A stretch of 64,000 bases of DNA from Bradyrhizobium sp. (GTDB taxonomy: Bacteria; Pseudomonadota; Alphaproteobacteria; Rhizobiales; Xanthobacteraceae): assembly GCF_004799405.1 (NCBI RefSeq), contig NZ_SSMW01000089.1, positions 1 to 64,000 on the forward strand. The letters run 5' to 3'. Shown here in pieces: positions 1 to 8,461 of this stretch; the stretch's first letter is position 1, and the number at the start of each line of letters is the position of its first letter. The position numbers and the translations under genes are program-made. The notes under the pieces were generated by a model. That model was not told the origin of the DNA and made no database searches. It saw only the letters and a list, made by a program, of their open reading frames with translations.

Positions 1-107
1 AGGTCGACGAGGCCGACGACATCTTCACCAAGCTGATGGGCGACGTGGTCGAACCGCGCCGCGAATTCATCCAGGACAATTCGCTCAGCGCCAACGTGGA
101 CGTGTGA
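1..107 (+). CDS. gyrB: DNA gyrase subunit B, C-terminal end (partial)
   Basis: The frame open from base 3 to the TGA at 105-107 encodes the last 34 residues of GyrB. The tail reads [21 protein letters not shown], the strongly conserved end of the GyrB family that follows the TOPRIM domain. GyrB is the ATPase subunit of the A2B2 gyrase that introduces negative supercoils. The rest of the gene lies outside the window. In this group gyrB usually follows dnaA-dnaN-recF, so the window probably starts close to the replication origin region; that is inference. Confidence 0.93.
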   Translation, partial: VDEADDIFTKLMGDVVEPRREFIQDNSLSANVDV

Positions 108-116
108 GACAAGCGC

Positions 117-161
117 GCATGATCCGGAAAAGTGCGAACCGGCTTTCCGAACAGATCATGC
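117..161. repeat. Dispersed intergenic palindrome (GCATGATC...GATCATGC type)
   Basis: An imperfect 45-bp palindrome: GCATGATCcGGAAAagt on the left mirrors ctTTCCgaacaGATCATGC on the right. Half copies (GATCCGGTCATGATC) follow at 173-187. I recognise this as a very common intergenic repeat of Bradyrhizobium and relatives. It lies between gyrB and the next gene and may form a hairpin in the transcript. Confidence 0.75.
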
Positions 162-215
162 TCAAGCAAGGCGATCCGGTCATGATCCGATCCAACCCGG
201 CGCGGTCGTGATCTC

Positions 216-1517
216 ATGGCGCCGATCCAATACATCGTCGAAGGCGGTCATCGGCTGACGGGAACCATCGAGCCTTCCGGAAACAAGAATGCTGCGTTGC
301 CGATCATCGCGGCGGCATTGCTCACCGAACATCCGGTCACCCTCGAAAACGTCCCGCGCATTCGCGATACCGAAACGCTGGTGGAACTGATCCGCTCGGT
401 CGGCGCCACGGTCGAATGGCGGCGGCGCAACACGCTTTTCATCCACGCCAAGGACATTCGTGCCGCCGATCTCGATCCGGGGCTGTGCGCGCGGATCCGC
501 GCCTCGATCCTGCTGGCGGGACCGCTGCTGGCCCGCTGTGGCGGGCTCATGCTGCCGCCCCCGGGCGGCGACGTCATCGGAAGACGGCGTCTCGACACAC
601 ACTTTCTGGCTTTCGAACAACTCGGCGCCACGGTGGTCGCAACCGACCGGCTGGAATTCCGCGCCACGCGCCTCAAGGGCGCTGACGTTTTCCTCGACGA
701 GCCCAGCGTGACCGCCACGGAAAACGCGTTGATGGCCGCGGTGGCGGCGCACGGCACCACCTACCTGCGCAACGTCGCGTCCGAGCCGCATGTGCAGGAT
801 CTCGCGCACTTCCTGGTGGCGCTCGGCGCTCGCATCGAAGGCATCGGCACCAACACCATGGTCGTACATGGGCCCGCGACGCTCGGCGCCTGCACCTATT
901 CGATCGGGCCCGATCACATCGAGGTGGGCTCGTTGATCGGGCTCGCCGCGGTGACGCGGTCGCCGCTGCGCATCGCGCGCGCCGGCGTCGAGCATCTGCG
1001 CTCGATCCGGATGGGATTTGAGCGGCTCGGCATCGTCTGCGAGGTCGACGGTGACGATCTTACGGTGTCGGGCGAACAGACCCTTAAAGTCCAGGACGAT
1101 TTCGGCGGCCACGTCCCGAAGCTCGAGGACCAGCCGTGGCCGGCTTTTCCTGCCGACCTGATGTCGATCGCCATCGTGACCGCAACCCAGTGCGACGGCG
1201 TGATCCTGATGTTCGAGAAGATGTTCGAATCGCGGATGTTCTTTGTCGACAAGCTGATCTCGATGGGTGCCCGCATCGTGCTGTGCGATCCGCACCGCGC
1301 GATCGTTGCGGGGCCAAGCCGGCTGCGCGGCGCGCTGATGTCGTCCCCCGATATTCGCGCCGGCATGGCGATGCTGCTGGCCGCGCTGTGCGCCAAGGGC
1401 GTCAGCACCATCAACAATGCCGACCAGATCGAACGCGGCTATGAGCGCATCGACGAACGCCTCAATGCGCTCGGCGCCAGGATCACCCGCGTGCCGGAAC
1501 GGGCGCACGACACTTGA
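216..1517 (+). CDS. murA: UDP-N-acetylglucosamine 1-carboxyvinyltransferase (MurA-type enolpyruvyl transferase), Cys-to-Asp variant
   Basis: 433 aa, the normal MurA length. MurA transfers enolpyruvate from PEP to UDP-GlcNAc, the first committed step of peptidoglycan synthesis, in the cytoplasm. Conserved elements: SGNKNAALP at 21-29 with the catalytic Lys24, the PPPGG loop before residue 119, an Asp314 in FPADL, DIRAG with Arg381, and the C-terminal RGYERIDERLNALGA. The loop position that is Cys115 in E. coli is Asp119 here, the arrangement known from naturally fosfomycin-insensitive MurA proteins such as those of mycobacteria. The gene sits directly after gyrB. I expect a canonical murA elsewhere, so this may be a paralogue; that cannot be seen here. 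The first ATG at 216 has no strong ribosome site. Confidence 0.88.
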   Translation: MAPIQYIVEGGHRLTGTIEPSGNKNAALPIIAAALLTEHPVTLENVPRIRDTETLVELIRSVGATVEWRRRNTLFIHAKDIRAADLDPGLCARIRASILLAGPLLARCGGLMLPPPGGDVIGRRRLDTHFLAFEQLGATVVATDRLEFRATRLKGADVFLDEPSVTATENALMAAVAAHGTTYLRNVASEPHVQDLAHFLVALGARIEGIGTNTMVVHGPATLGACTYSIGPDHIEVGSLIGLAAVTRSPLRIARAGVEHLRSIRMGFERLGIVCEVDGDDLTVSGEQTLKVQDDFGGHVPKLEDQPWPAFPADLMSIAIVTATQCDGVILMFEKMFESRMFFVDKLISMGARIVLCDPHRAIVAGPSRLRGALMSSPDIRAGMAMLLAALCAKGVSTINNADQIERGYERIDERLNALGARITRVPERAHDT

Positions 1518-1556
1518 CGTGCATGAAGGTTGCCGGCGGCATGCTAATGTCGCCAG

Positions 1557-2972
1557 ATGACATCCCTCGACAAAATCGGATCTGGACCGGCCGCGGCAAA
1601 CCGCGCAGGCCATTTCGCCATCGAATTGACCGAGACGCTCGGGCTGGCGGTGCCGATCGCACTGACCCAGCTTGGGCAGATCGCCATGATGACGATCGAT
1701 CTTGCGCTGATCGGTCGCCTCGGGGGCGAGGCGGTCGCCGCGGCGGCGCTGGCAAATACCGTGTTTTTCGTCAGCTTCACCTTCGGAATGGGACTGGTGT
1801 CCGCCGTAGCGCCGCTCGCCGCACAGGCGTTTGGCGCCCGCAATCCCCGCCTGGTGCGGCGTTCGCTTCGCGTCGGGCTCTGGGCCGCATTGGTGATTTC
1901 GCTGCCGATCATGGTGTTTCCGCTGGCCGGCGAACGCATCCTGTTGGCGCTTGGCCAGGCTCCCGCGACCGCCCGGCTCGCCCAGCAATATCTGTTTGGT
2001 CTGGCGTGGGGCGTCATGCCGGCGCTGTGGTTCCTGGCGATCCGCGGCTTCATGGGCGCGGTCAACCGGCCGCAGCCCGGACTATGGATTACCATTGTCG
2101 CCATTCCGGCCAATGCCGTGCTGGTCTACCTGCTGATCCACGGCGAGTGGGGGCTGCCGCGGCTGGAACTGTTCGGCGCCGGCCTTGCCACCACCATCGT
2201 CAATTTCGGAATGTTCCTGGCGGCGCTGTGGTTCGCCTATCGCCGGCGGCCATTCCAGAAATATCAGGTGCTCGGACGCCTCTGGCGCATCGACTGGCCG
2301 TTGATGCGGCGGCTGATCGTCATCGGCGCGCCGATTTCACTGTCGTTTTTGCTGGAATATGGCCTGTTCGCCGCCGCGGCGCTGTTGATGGGCCTGATCG
2401 GCACGGCGGCGCTGGCCGCACATCAGATCGCTTTGCAAGTCACCGCCATCCTCTTCATGGTGCCGCTGGGCATCGGGATGGCGGCCACCGTGCGGGTCGG
2501 ACACGCCGTCGGTCGCAACGATGCAGCGGCGGTCAAACGTGCGGGCTACGTTGCGGCATTGCTCGGAATTGTCTTTGTGTCGATCATGACGCTCGTCGTG
2601 ATGCTGGGACGGTTTGCGATCGCGCGATTTTTCTTTGGCGAAGGCGCGGCGGACGGCGGCGTCATCGAACTTACGGCGATCTTGCTGATGGTCGGCGCGA
2701 CATTCTTTGTCTTCGACGGTATTCAAACCATCGCGGCCGGAGCACTTCGCGGCATGAATGACACGCGGATACCGCTGTTGTTTGCCGCGATCAGCTACTG
2801 GCTGATCGGGTTTACGGCTGCCTGCGGGCTCGCCTTCCGGCTCGAATTCGGCGCGGTCGGGGTCTGGATCGGGCTGTCCTGCGGGACCGCCGTTTATGCC
2901 ACGCTACTCATGTTGCGGTTCGGACGGCTTGCAAATCGACTGGAATTTGCAACGATCCGGAACGCAGATTAA
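1557..2972 (+). CDS. MATE family efflux transporter
   Basis: 471 aa inner-membrane protein with about twelve hydrophobic segments in two homologous halves. It opens with the characteristic ETLGLAVPIALTQLGQIAMM, followed by LIGRLGGEAVAAAALANT, as in NorM-like pumps. These antiporters expel cationic drugs and metabolites using Na+ or H+. The ATG at 1557 lies 40 bp after murA, so the two genes may be co-transcribed. The substrate cannot be predicted from the sequence. Confidence 0.9.
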   Translation: MTSLDKIGSGPAAANRAGHFAIELTETLGLAVPIALTQLGQIAMMTIDLALIGRLGGEAVAAAALANTVFFVSFTFGMGLVSAVAPLAAQAFGARNPRLVRRSLRVGLWAALVISLPIMVFPLAGERILLALGQAPATARLAQQYLFGLAWGVMPALWFLAIRGFMGAVNRPQPGLWITIVAIPANAVLVYLLIHGEWGLPRLELFGAGLATTIVNFGMFLAALWFAYRRRPFQKYQVLGRLWRIDWPLMRRLIVIGAPISLSFLLEYGLFAAAALLMGLIGTAALAAHQIALQVTAILFMVPLGIGMAATVRVGHAVGRNDAAAVKRAGYVAALLGIVFVSIMTLVVMLGRFAIARFFFGEGAADGGVIELTAILLMVGATFFVFDGIQTIAAGALRGMNDTRIPLLFAAISYWLIGFTAACGLAFRLEFGAVGVWIGLSCGTAVYATLLMLRFGRLANRLEFATIRNAD

Positions 2973-3043
2973 TCGCTTCGTCGACACCACGATCCGCCAC
3001 CGGGCCGCTGTGCTCGACGCGGCATACCGGCCGGGGCGCTCCC

Positions 3044-3697
3044 ATGACACTCTCCGTCGATCTGTTCTTTTCATTTCGCAGCCCCTACAGCTATCTGGCA
3101 TTGCCAAAGACGCTCAAGCTTGTCGCCGACTATGATGTGACGGTGAACCTGCGACCGGTCTATCCGCTCGCGGTGCGCGTGCCCGGATTTTTCAGACGCG
3201 CCAATCCGCAATTCGCGCGTTACGTGGTGCTCGACAGCAGCCGCGTCGCCAAGCGCGAGAACATCCCGTTCCGCTTTCCCCGCCCCGATCCGATCGTGCA
3301 GGACATGACGACGCTCGATGTCGCTGACAACCAGCCCTACATCCACCGGCTGACGCGCCTTGGCGCCGCGGCACAGCTTGAAGGCCGCTCGCTGGTCTTT
3401 GTCGACGCGATCAGCCGGGTGCTGTGGGACGGCACGGTCAGAGGCTGGAACGAGGGCGATTATCTGGCCCGGGCCGCCGCTGCCGCCGGCTTCGATCTTG
3501 CCGCCATGGATGCCGCGATCGCGGCCGATCCCGACCGGTACGAGCGGGTGATCTCCGGCAATGAACAGGACCATGCGGCCTCGGGCCATTGGGGCGTGCC
3601 AACCTTCGTGTTCGAGAACGAACCGTTTTTCGGGCAGGACCGCGTCGACATGCTAATCTGGCGGATGCAAAGCAAGGGCCTGACCCGCCGCGGCTGA
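3044..3697 (+). CDS. 2-hydroxychromene-2-carboxylate isomerase / DsbA-fold (kappa GST-like) protein
   Basis: 217 aa thioredoxin-fold protein. The N-terminus VDLFFSFRSPYSYLALPKT carries the Ser-Pro signature (Ser13) that replaces the CxxC of DsbA and binds glutathione in HCCA isomerases and kappa-class GSTs. The C-terminal GVPTFVFENEPFFGQDRVDML is the conserved cis-Pro region and the second signature. Characterised members isomerise 2-hydroxychromene-2-carboxylate in naphthalene breakdown, but most chromosomal copies such as this one have no known substrate. No naphthalene genes are nearby. Cytoplasmic, with no signal peptide. Confidence 0.85.
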   Translation: MTLSVDLFFSFRSPYSYLALPKTLKLVADYDVTVNLRPVYPLAVRVPGFFRRANPQFARYVVLDSSRVAKRENIPFRFPRPDPIVQDMTTLDVADNQPYIHRLTRLGAAAQLEGRSLVFVDAISRVLWDGTVRGWNEGDYLARAAAAAGFDLAAMDAAIAADPDRYERVISGNEQDHAASGHWGVPTFVFENEPFFGQDRVDMLIWRMQSKGLTRRG

Positions 3698-3774
3698 TGT
3701 TGACGGCGCGCCGCTACCGCCGTACCAAAATCGGCGGTTGAGAACAAACGCGCAAGAACCAACGAGGCAACGCC

Positions 3775-5145
3775 ATGGCCGATGAAACCGCAACCCTCGC
3801 CGCCTATGTCGCCAACCTGAAATTCGCCGACATCCCACGTGAAGTGCTGGAGCGCGCCAAGGTCCTGACGCTGGATTTTCTCGGCAGCGCCATTCGGGCG
3901 CGGCGCGACGCGGAATCCACACCCTCGCTGCTCAAGATGCTGGAGGCCCTGGCACTTGATGGCAAGGGCGAATCCACCGTGTTCGGCGACAGCAAGACCT
4001 GGACGCCGGCGGTGGCCGCACTTCTCAACGGCGCGCTCGGTCATTCGCTTGATTTCGACGACACCCACGCGGATTCCTCGCTGCATGCCAGCGCACCGGT
4101 GGTGCCGGCAGCCTTCGCGGTTGGCGAACTGGTCGGTGCGTCCGGCCGTGACGTGCTGACCGCAATCGTCGCCGGCTACGAGGTTTGCTGCCGGCTCGGC
4201 AACGCGCTCGACCCCACCTCGCACTACAAGCGCGGCTTTCACCCCACCGCGACGGCGGGAACCTATGGCGCGGCGGCCGCGGCGGCGAAATTGTTCGGGC
4301 TCACGAAGGAGCAGATCGTCGCGGCCTTCGGCGTCTCCGGCAGCCAGGCCGCGGGCTCGCTGCAATTTCTGGTCAACGGCGCCTGGAACAAGCGCTACCA
4401 GGTCGGCGCCGCGGCGATGAACGGCGTGATCGCGGCGACATTGGCCCGCAACAATTTTGTCGGCGCCATCGAATCGGTCGAGGGCAAGCATGGCCTCCTG
4501 GTCGGCTACAGCGACGACGCGCATCCCGACAAGGCGGTCGCAGGCCTCGGTAAGATCTACGAGACCATGAAGATCGGCGTCAAACCCTATCCGAGCTGCC
4601 GCTATACCCACGCAGCGCTGGATGCACTGATCGCGATGCGGCGGGAGCATAATCTGACGCCGGACCAGATCAATCGTGTCGAGATCGGCCTGCATCGCAA
4701 CGGCATCACGCTCACCGGCGATGCCGCCACCAAGCGGCATCCGACCTCGATCGTCGGCGGGCAGTTTTCGATGTTCTTCACCGGCGCGGTCGCGCTCGAT
4801 CAAGGCCGCTTCGGCTGGGACGATTACGACAGGCTCGGCGACGCCAAGGTCGATGCACTGGCCGACAAATTCGACGTGGTGCAGGACGATCGGCTCGAGG
4901 TCGGCCGCAGCCACCCATTCGGCGCGCGGGTCAGCATCACCACCGACGACGGCGTGCATGAGCGGCTCTACCCCGATCCCTCCGGCGAGCCTTCGTCATT
5001 CCCCGATATGCAGGCGATGCAGCAGAAATTCCTCACCCTCGCGCGCCCGGTGCTCAACGCGCGGGCCGATCAGTTCGCCGACGCGATCCTTTCGCTGGAA
5101 CGGTTCGACCGCGTCGCGACCGCCACGCAGCTCGGACGGCAGTAG
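3775..5145 (+). CDS. MmgE/PrpD family protein (2-methylcitrate dehydratase / cis-aconitate decarboxylase fold)
   Basis: 456 aa, full length for the family. Conserved blocks include LNGALGHSLDFDDTH near 85-100, GYEVCCRLGNAL, the SLQFL-NGAWNKRYQVG segment, and KPYPSCRYTHAALDAL near 270. The family contains 2-methylcitrate dehydratases of propionate catabolism and aconitate decarboxylases. The usual propionate partners prpB and prpC are absent here, so the substrate stays open. The start ATG at 3775 follows an AACGAGG ribosome site. The downstream gene is convergent. Confidence 0.87.
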   Translation: MADETATLAAYVANLKFADIPREVLERAKVLTLDFLGSAIRARRDAESTPSLLKMLEALALDGKGESTVFGDSKTWTPAVAALLNGALGHSLDFDDTHADSSLHASAPVVPAAFAVGELVGASGRDVLTAIVAGYEVCCRLGNALDPTSHYKRGFHPTATAGTYGAAAAAAKLFGLTKEQIVAAFGVSGSQAAGSLQFLVNGAWNKRYQVGAAAMNGVIAATLARNNFVGAIESVEGKHGLLVGYSDDAHPDKAVAGLGKIYETMKIGVKPYPSCRYTHAALDALIAMRREHNLTPDQINRVEIGLHRNGITLTGDAATKRHPTSIVGGQFSMFFTGAVALDQGRFGWDDYDRLGDAKVDALADKFDVVQDDRLEVGRSHPFGARVSITTDDGVHERLYPDPSGEPSSFPDMQAMQQKFLTLARPVLNARADQFADAILSLERFDRVATATQLGRQ

Positions 5146-5152
5146 GCGCCGC

Positions 5153-6211
5153 TTAATTTCCGACCGCCAGGCGCCCGTTGCGATCGGTGGCGGCAAGCAC
5201 GTCGGCGACCAGCCGTGAAACACCCTCGATGTCGTAGCGGTTTCCCGACGTGCCGAAGCGGGCAATGACAAGGCGTTCGGACGGAACGATGACGACATAT
5301 TGCCCGAATGTGCCGCTGGCATAGAAAGATTCGGCGGGCCAGCCGTGGGCAGTACGGTACGTTGCGCCGTAGCTGTCGCCGCGATTGGTCCAGAAGCCCG
5401 CGCCATATCCCACCCACGCGTCCGATGTCGGCGCCGCGGAGTAATTCACCCACCCTTCGGGCAGGATGCGCTTGCCGCCGACGATACCGTCGTCGAGGTA
5501 GAGGGCGCCAAAACGCACCCAGTCGCGTGCGGAAGCCAGTATCTGGCTGGAGCCTTCCGGCGTCCCGGTGGCGTCGAACTCCAGCGTCACGTTGCGCATG
5601 CCCAGCGGACCGAACAATTCCTGCCGCGCGAAGCGCAGTACATCGGCGGCGTGACCGCCTGCCGCGTCGCGGATCAGGCGCGAGAGGATGACATAGTTGC
5701 CATCATGGTAGTTCCAGGCGCTGCCCGGCGAACTCTCGAGATCGGCGCTTTCGGCAAAGGCGGCCATGTCACGCGCGACATATTTCATCCGGTTGACCGG
5801 CGCGATGGCACTGCCAAGCGAGGCATTGAGCGAGCTGCCCATCGCCAGCCCAGTGGTGTGCCGAAGCAGATGGTCGATGGTAATCGCGTGGCGAGGATCG
5901 CCCGGGTTTTGCCAGGCGGCAACCGGTGCCGGGTCATTGACCGCGAGTTTGCCCTGGCGGACGAGGATGCCGATCAAAGCCGAGATCACCGATTTGGTGG
6001 CGGAGTAGCCGAGGATCGGCGTGTCCACGCCGTAACCCGGCGCGTAGCGTTCCGCGATGACGCGGCCATCCTTGAGCACGACCACCGCGCTGGTGTGCCG
6101 GTATGGCGGTTGGTCGGGTTCGGCAAACGCCTGATCGAGCGCGCGCACAAGCTTCGGGTTCGTAGTCTCGTTCATGGTCTCGACCGGCGAAGGCCCGGCA
6201 ATCTCCGGCAA
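5153..6211 (-). CDS. Serine hydrolase, beta-lactamase class C family (main frame of a frame-disrupted gene)
   Basis: 352 aa open frame with the penicillin-binding/class C beta-lactamase fold. The nucleophile motif S70-A-T-K73 is followed by a TyrHisAspGlyAsn block near 168-172 and a C-terminal YASGTFGQYVV strand. Relatives are esterases, beta-lactamases or 6-aminohexanoate-oligomer hydrolases, usually exported. The frame starts at a TTG and has an in-frame TGA 15 nt upstream. The secretion signal and first domain lie upstream in other frames (see 6222-6445). As it stands the gene is either broken or the sequence contains two indels. The catalytic part itself is intact. Convergent with the MmgE/PrpD gene 7 bp away. 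Confidence 0.72.
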   Translation of the reverse strand: MPEIAGPSPVETMNETTNPKLVRALDQAFAEPDQPPYRHTSAVVVLKDGRVIAERYAPGYGVDTPILGYSATKSVISALIGILVRQGKLAVNDPAPVAAWQNPGDPRHAITIDHLLRHTTGLAMGSSLNASLGSAIAPVNRMKYVARDMAAFAESADLESSPGSAWNYHDGNYVILSRLIRDAAGGHAADVLRFARQELFGPLGMRNVTLEFDATGTPEGSSQILASARDWVRFGALYLDDGIVGGKRILPEGWVNYSAAPTSDAWVGYGAGFWTNRGDSYGATYRTAHGWPAESFYASGTFGQYVVIVPSERLVIARFGTSGNRYDIEGVSRLVADVLAATDRNGRLAVGN

Positions 6212-6221
6212 CAGCGCCTGT

Positions 6222-6445
6222 AGTCAAGCGCCCAGGCGATCAGCCCGACGCCGGGCATCGCCGCCGTCGTCTCCGAGAACACCGAATCCGGGTCAAGTCC
6301 GGACACGAAGGTGTCCGAGCACAGAAGATGCGCGACAAATCCGGTTGCGACACGCGGCGCGTCGTGCGCGCGAACCACGGCAAGCGCCAAAGCGCGTGCA
6401 TACTGCCGCCGTTACAACGGCGATGATTTGATTTTTTCGGGTCAC
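6222..6445 (-). pseudogene. Out-of-frame N-terminal part of the serine hydrolase at 5153-6211
   Basis: Reading leftward, a GTG at 6445-6443 opens TRKNQIIAVVTAAV, a signal-anchor-like start in the same frame as the downstream hydrolase. Around 6395 the sensible reading jumps to another frame: LALAVVRAHDAPRVATGF, then LLCSDTFVSGLDPDSVF. This matches the N-terminal region I know from this hydrolase family. Near 6222 the reading returns to the original frame (ALLPEIAGPSPVE). Two compensating indels would restore one protein of about 430 residues. Confidence 0.55.
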
Positions 6446-6596
6446 GGTTTTCTCCGGCAATTGGCGCCATGATGGCGTGCTGGAAATAACCGCAAGGATG
6501 GCGCGGGCGCTCGCCGGATTCGGAAATCGCCCTGGTAGAAAACTTCAAACCCTTGCCGATTCTGGAATACTCGATCTATCCCAACAGGTTAGACCG

Positions 6597-7655
6597 TCAG
6601 GCGCGCGCCTCGTTGAGACGGCGATATTCGGTCGGCGTGACGCCGGTGGTCGCCTTGAACGCGCGATTGAACGGACCGAGCGACTGAAAACCCGCATCCA
6701 TCGCGATGGTGATCACGGGCACTCCGGCTTGCGTCGGGTCCGCCAGAGCGGCCTTCGCCTCCTCGATGCGGTGATTGTTGAGAAAGACGTTGAAATTGCG
6801 ATAGCCGAGTTCCCGGTTGATCAACCGCCGCAGTTTATATTCGGGCACCGCGAGCTTGGTCGCCAGCGTTCCAATGGTCACGCCTTCATGGCGATAGATG
6901 CGATCATCGGCCATCAGGCGCATCAAGGCATCGAGCAGTTTCCGATCGGTGCCGCTCGATTCGATCGAAGCCGTGGCCGCGTTGCGCGGCAACGCGATAG
7001 CTGGAAACAGTGTCTCGCCACGGACGCGTGTCAGCGAATAGAAAATCGCGATCACCACGGCCGCGAGAATAGCGGCATTCGCGGTCGCCACGATACCTGG
7101 CGCGCCATGGCCGGACGTCAAAAGCTGCACCACGGCATTGAAGCCGGCATAGATCGCGGTCGCAACCACCACGAACACCCGGAAGCGCCGGCGATCCTCC
7201 ACCAGGTCCGTGGACCAGGACGCTACGGTCTGGCCGACTGCCAGCGCAACGAAACTCAGCGCAACCGCGCTCATGACAACGCCGGAAATTTGCGGATCCA
7301 GCGTTTGCGCGGGCACCAGCACCAGACAATCGATGAGGCTTAAAGTCACGACCGCAGCCCAGGGCAGCACATGCCAGCCACGCACCTCGAACGTATCGTC
7401 GAACAGCGCCCTTGCGAACAGCCAGAACACCACGACGTTTCCGGTCGAAATCGCAATCAGACCCGCCTGCCACGGCGTCACCGGCGGCGTAAATCCGTAA
7501 CTCGCGATTGATGCATGGACCGCCGAACCCAGCGCAAAGACCGCCGCCAGACGGCCGGCGGCCACGGCCCCGAAATCACGCAACAGCAACGCCGCCAGCA
7601 ATACCAGCAGCGCTGTAGTGCCCGCGCCTAGCGCCAGATTGATCTGCGGCAGCAT
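6597..7655 (-). CDS. AraC family transcriptional regulator with N-terminal membrane domain
   Basis: 352 aa. Residues 1-215 contain about six or seven hydrophobic segments (for example TTALLVLLAALLL and ATANAAILAAVVIAIFYSL), predicting an integral membrane sensor. Residues from about 250 to the end are an AraC-type double helix-turn-helix: VTIGTLATKLAVPEYKLRRL, then ITIAMDAGFQSLGPFNRAF and GVTPTEYRR. This architecture suggests a membrane-tethered regulator that senses an envelope or lipid signal. The target and ligand are unknown. The GNAT gene at 7716-8312 lies 60 bp upstream in the same direction and could share its transcript. Confidence 0.87.
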   Translation of the reverse strand: MLPQINLALGAGTTALLVLLAALLLRDFGAVAAGRLAAVFALGSAVHASIASYGFTPPVTPWQAGLIAISTGNVVVFWLFARALFDDTFEVRGWHVLPWAAVVTLSLIDCLVLVPAQTLDPQISGVVMSAVALSFVALAVGQTVASWSTDLVEDRRRFRVFVVVATAIYAGFNAVVQLLTSGHGAPGIVATANAAILAAVVIAIFYSLTRVRGETLFPAIALPRNAATASIESSGTDRKLLDALMRLMADDRIYRHEGVTIGTLATKLAVPEYKLRRLINRELGYRNFNVFLNNHRIEEAKAALADPTQAGVPVITIAMDAGFQSLGPFNRAFKATTGVTPTEYRRLNEARA

Positions 7656-7715
7656 GAGATCACAATTTTCCGCTTGGTCCCGTACGGCTGAATCTAGTGC
7701 AATCCACCGTTCGTT

Positions 7716-8312
7716 TCAATTTGCCGAGGCCGGTAAAGCCCGCCACTTGTTCCGCGATGTCACCCACACATCGGCGACATGGCCGAACAGGTCGATCTCG
7801 CGTTGGTTTTCGGCGCCCAGGCGGCGCGCCACGCTTTGTGACGCGATATTTTCACGATCGATGCAGTGGATGATCTGTTCGATTTCGAAGGTTGCAAAGG
7901 CCCAGTCGATCGATGCCCGCGCGGCTTCGAGCGCGTATCCCTTGCCGCGAAATTCGCTGGCAATGCCCCAGCCGATTTCGAAATCCGGCCACTTCGGCGG
8001 AAACCAGGGCCCAACCCGTCCGGCAAATTTCCCGGTGGATTTTTCCTCGACCACAAACATGCCGACGCCATGCAGCAGCCAGTGCCCGGCCATGATCGCC
8101 GCGTTTCGCCATCCGACGAACTCATCGGTGATGGGCTTGCCATCGGCGGTGATGAACCGCCCGGAGGCCGGATCGGCCAGCATCGCGGTGTTCGGTGCGA
8201 TATCGGCCTCCCGCCACATCCGCAGCGTGAGGCGCTCGGCCTCGATGACGGGGCCGCTCAATTGCGCAAGCGCCGCGCCGGGCTTGATTGGAGCGATCAT
8301 CGATTGCGTCAT
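7716..8312 (-). CDS. GNAT family N-acetyltransferase (RimJ/RimL-like)
   Basis: About 198 aa. PVIEAERLTLRMWREAD is the usual first strand of RimJ/RimL-type acetyltransferases. EIGWGIASEFRGKGYALEA is the acetyl-CoA binding motif A (Q/RxxGxG/A), and ENIASQSVARRLGA is motif B. The family acetylates protein N-termini or small amines; the substrate here is unknown. The frame extends further upstream, but that extension runs through an intergenic repeat, so I favour the ATG at 8312 or the next one at 8300. Confidence 0.85.
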   Translation of the reverse strand: MTQSMIAPIKPGAALAQLSGPVIEAERLTLRMWREADIAPNTAMLADPASGRFITADGKPITDEFVGWRNAAIMAGHWLLHGVGMFVVEEKSTGKFAGRVGPWFPPKWPDFEIGWGIASEFRGKGYALEAARASIDWAFATFEIEQIIHCIDRENIASQSVARRLGAENQREIDLFGHVADVWVTSRNKWRALPASAN

Positions 8313-8394
8313 CCCTGAGGTGCGAGCGAAAGCGCGCCTTACAGGATGACAGAAGACGGAACCCGTTGCCATCCTCCGGGGCTCGAAGGATGGC
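8308..8394. repeat. Two tandem hairpin units of a dispersed repeat
   Basis: Unit 1 (8308-8350) pairs GTCATCC with GGATGAC at its ends and AGGtGCG with GCGcgCCT inside. Unit 2 (8368-8394) is GCCATCCTcCG ... CGaAGGATGGC. Both resemble GTCATCC...GGATGAC repeats that are frequent between Bradyrhizobium genes. The element fills the gap between the divergent GNAT and pirin genes and touches the GNAT start. Confidence 0.65.
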
Positions 8395-8461
8395 GAGCAG
8401 CTCGGGGCTTGCCACTGGGGCGATGGCACAAGATAATGACGGAAACCTGCTTGGAAACCTC

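Noticed and set aside
180..1988. Very long open frame on the minus strand across murA and the MATE gene
   Set aside because: It is antisense to two well-supported genes, is made of Arg/His/Gly-rich shadow sequence and matches no family. Such frames are expected in high-GC DNA.
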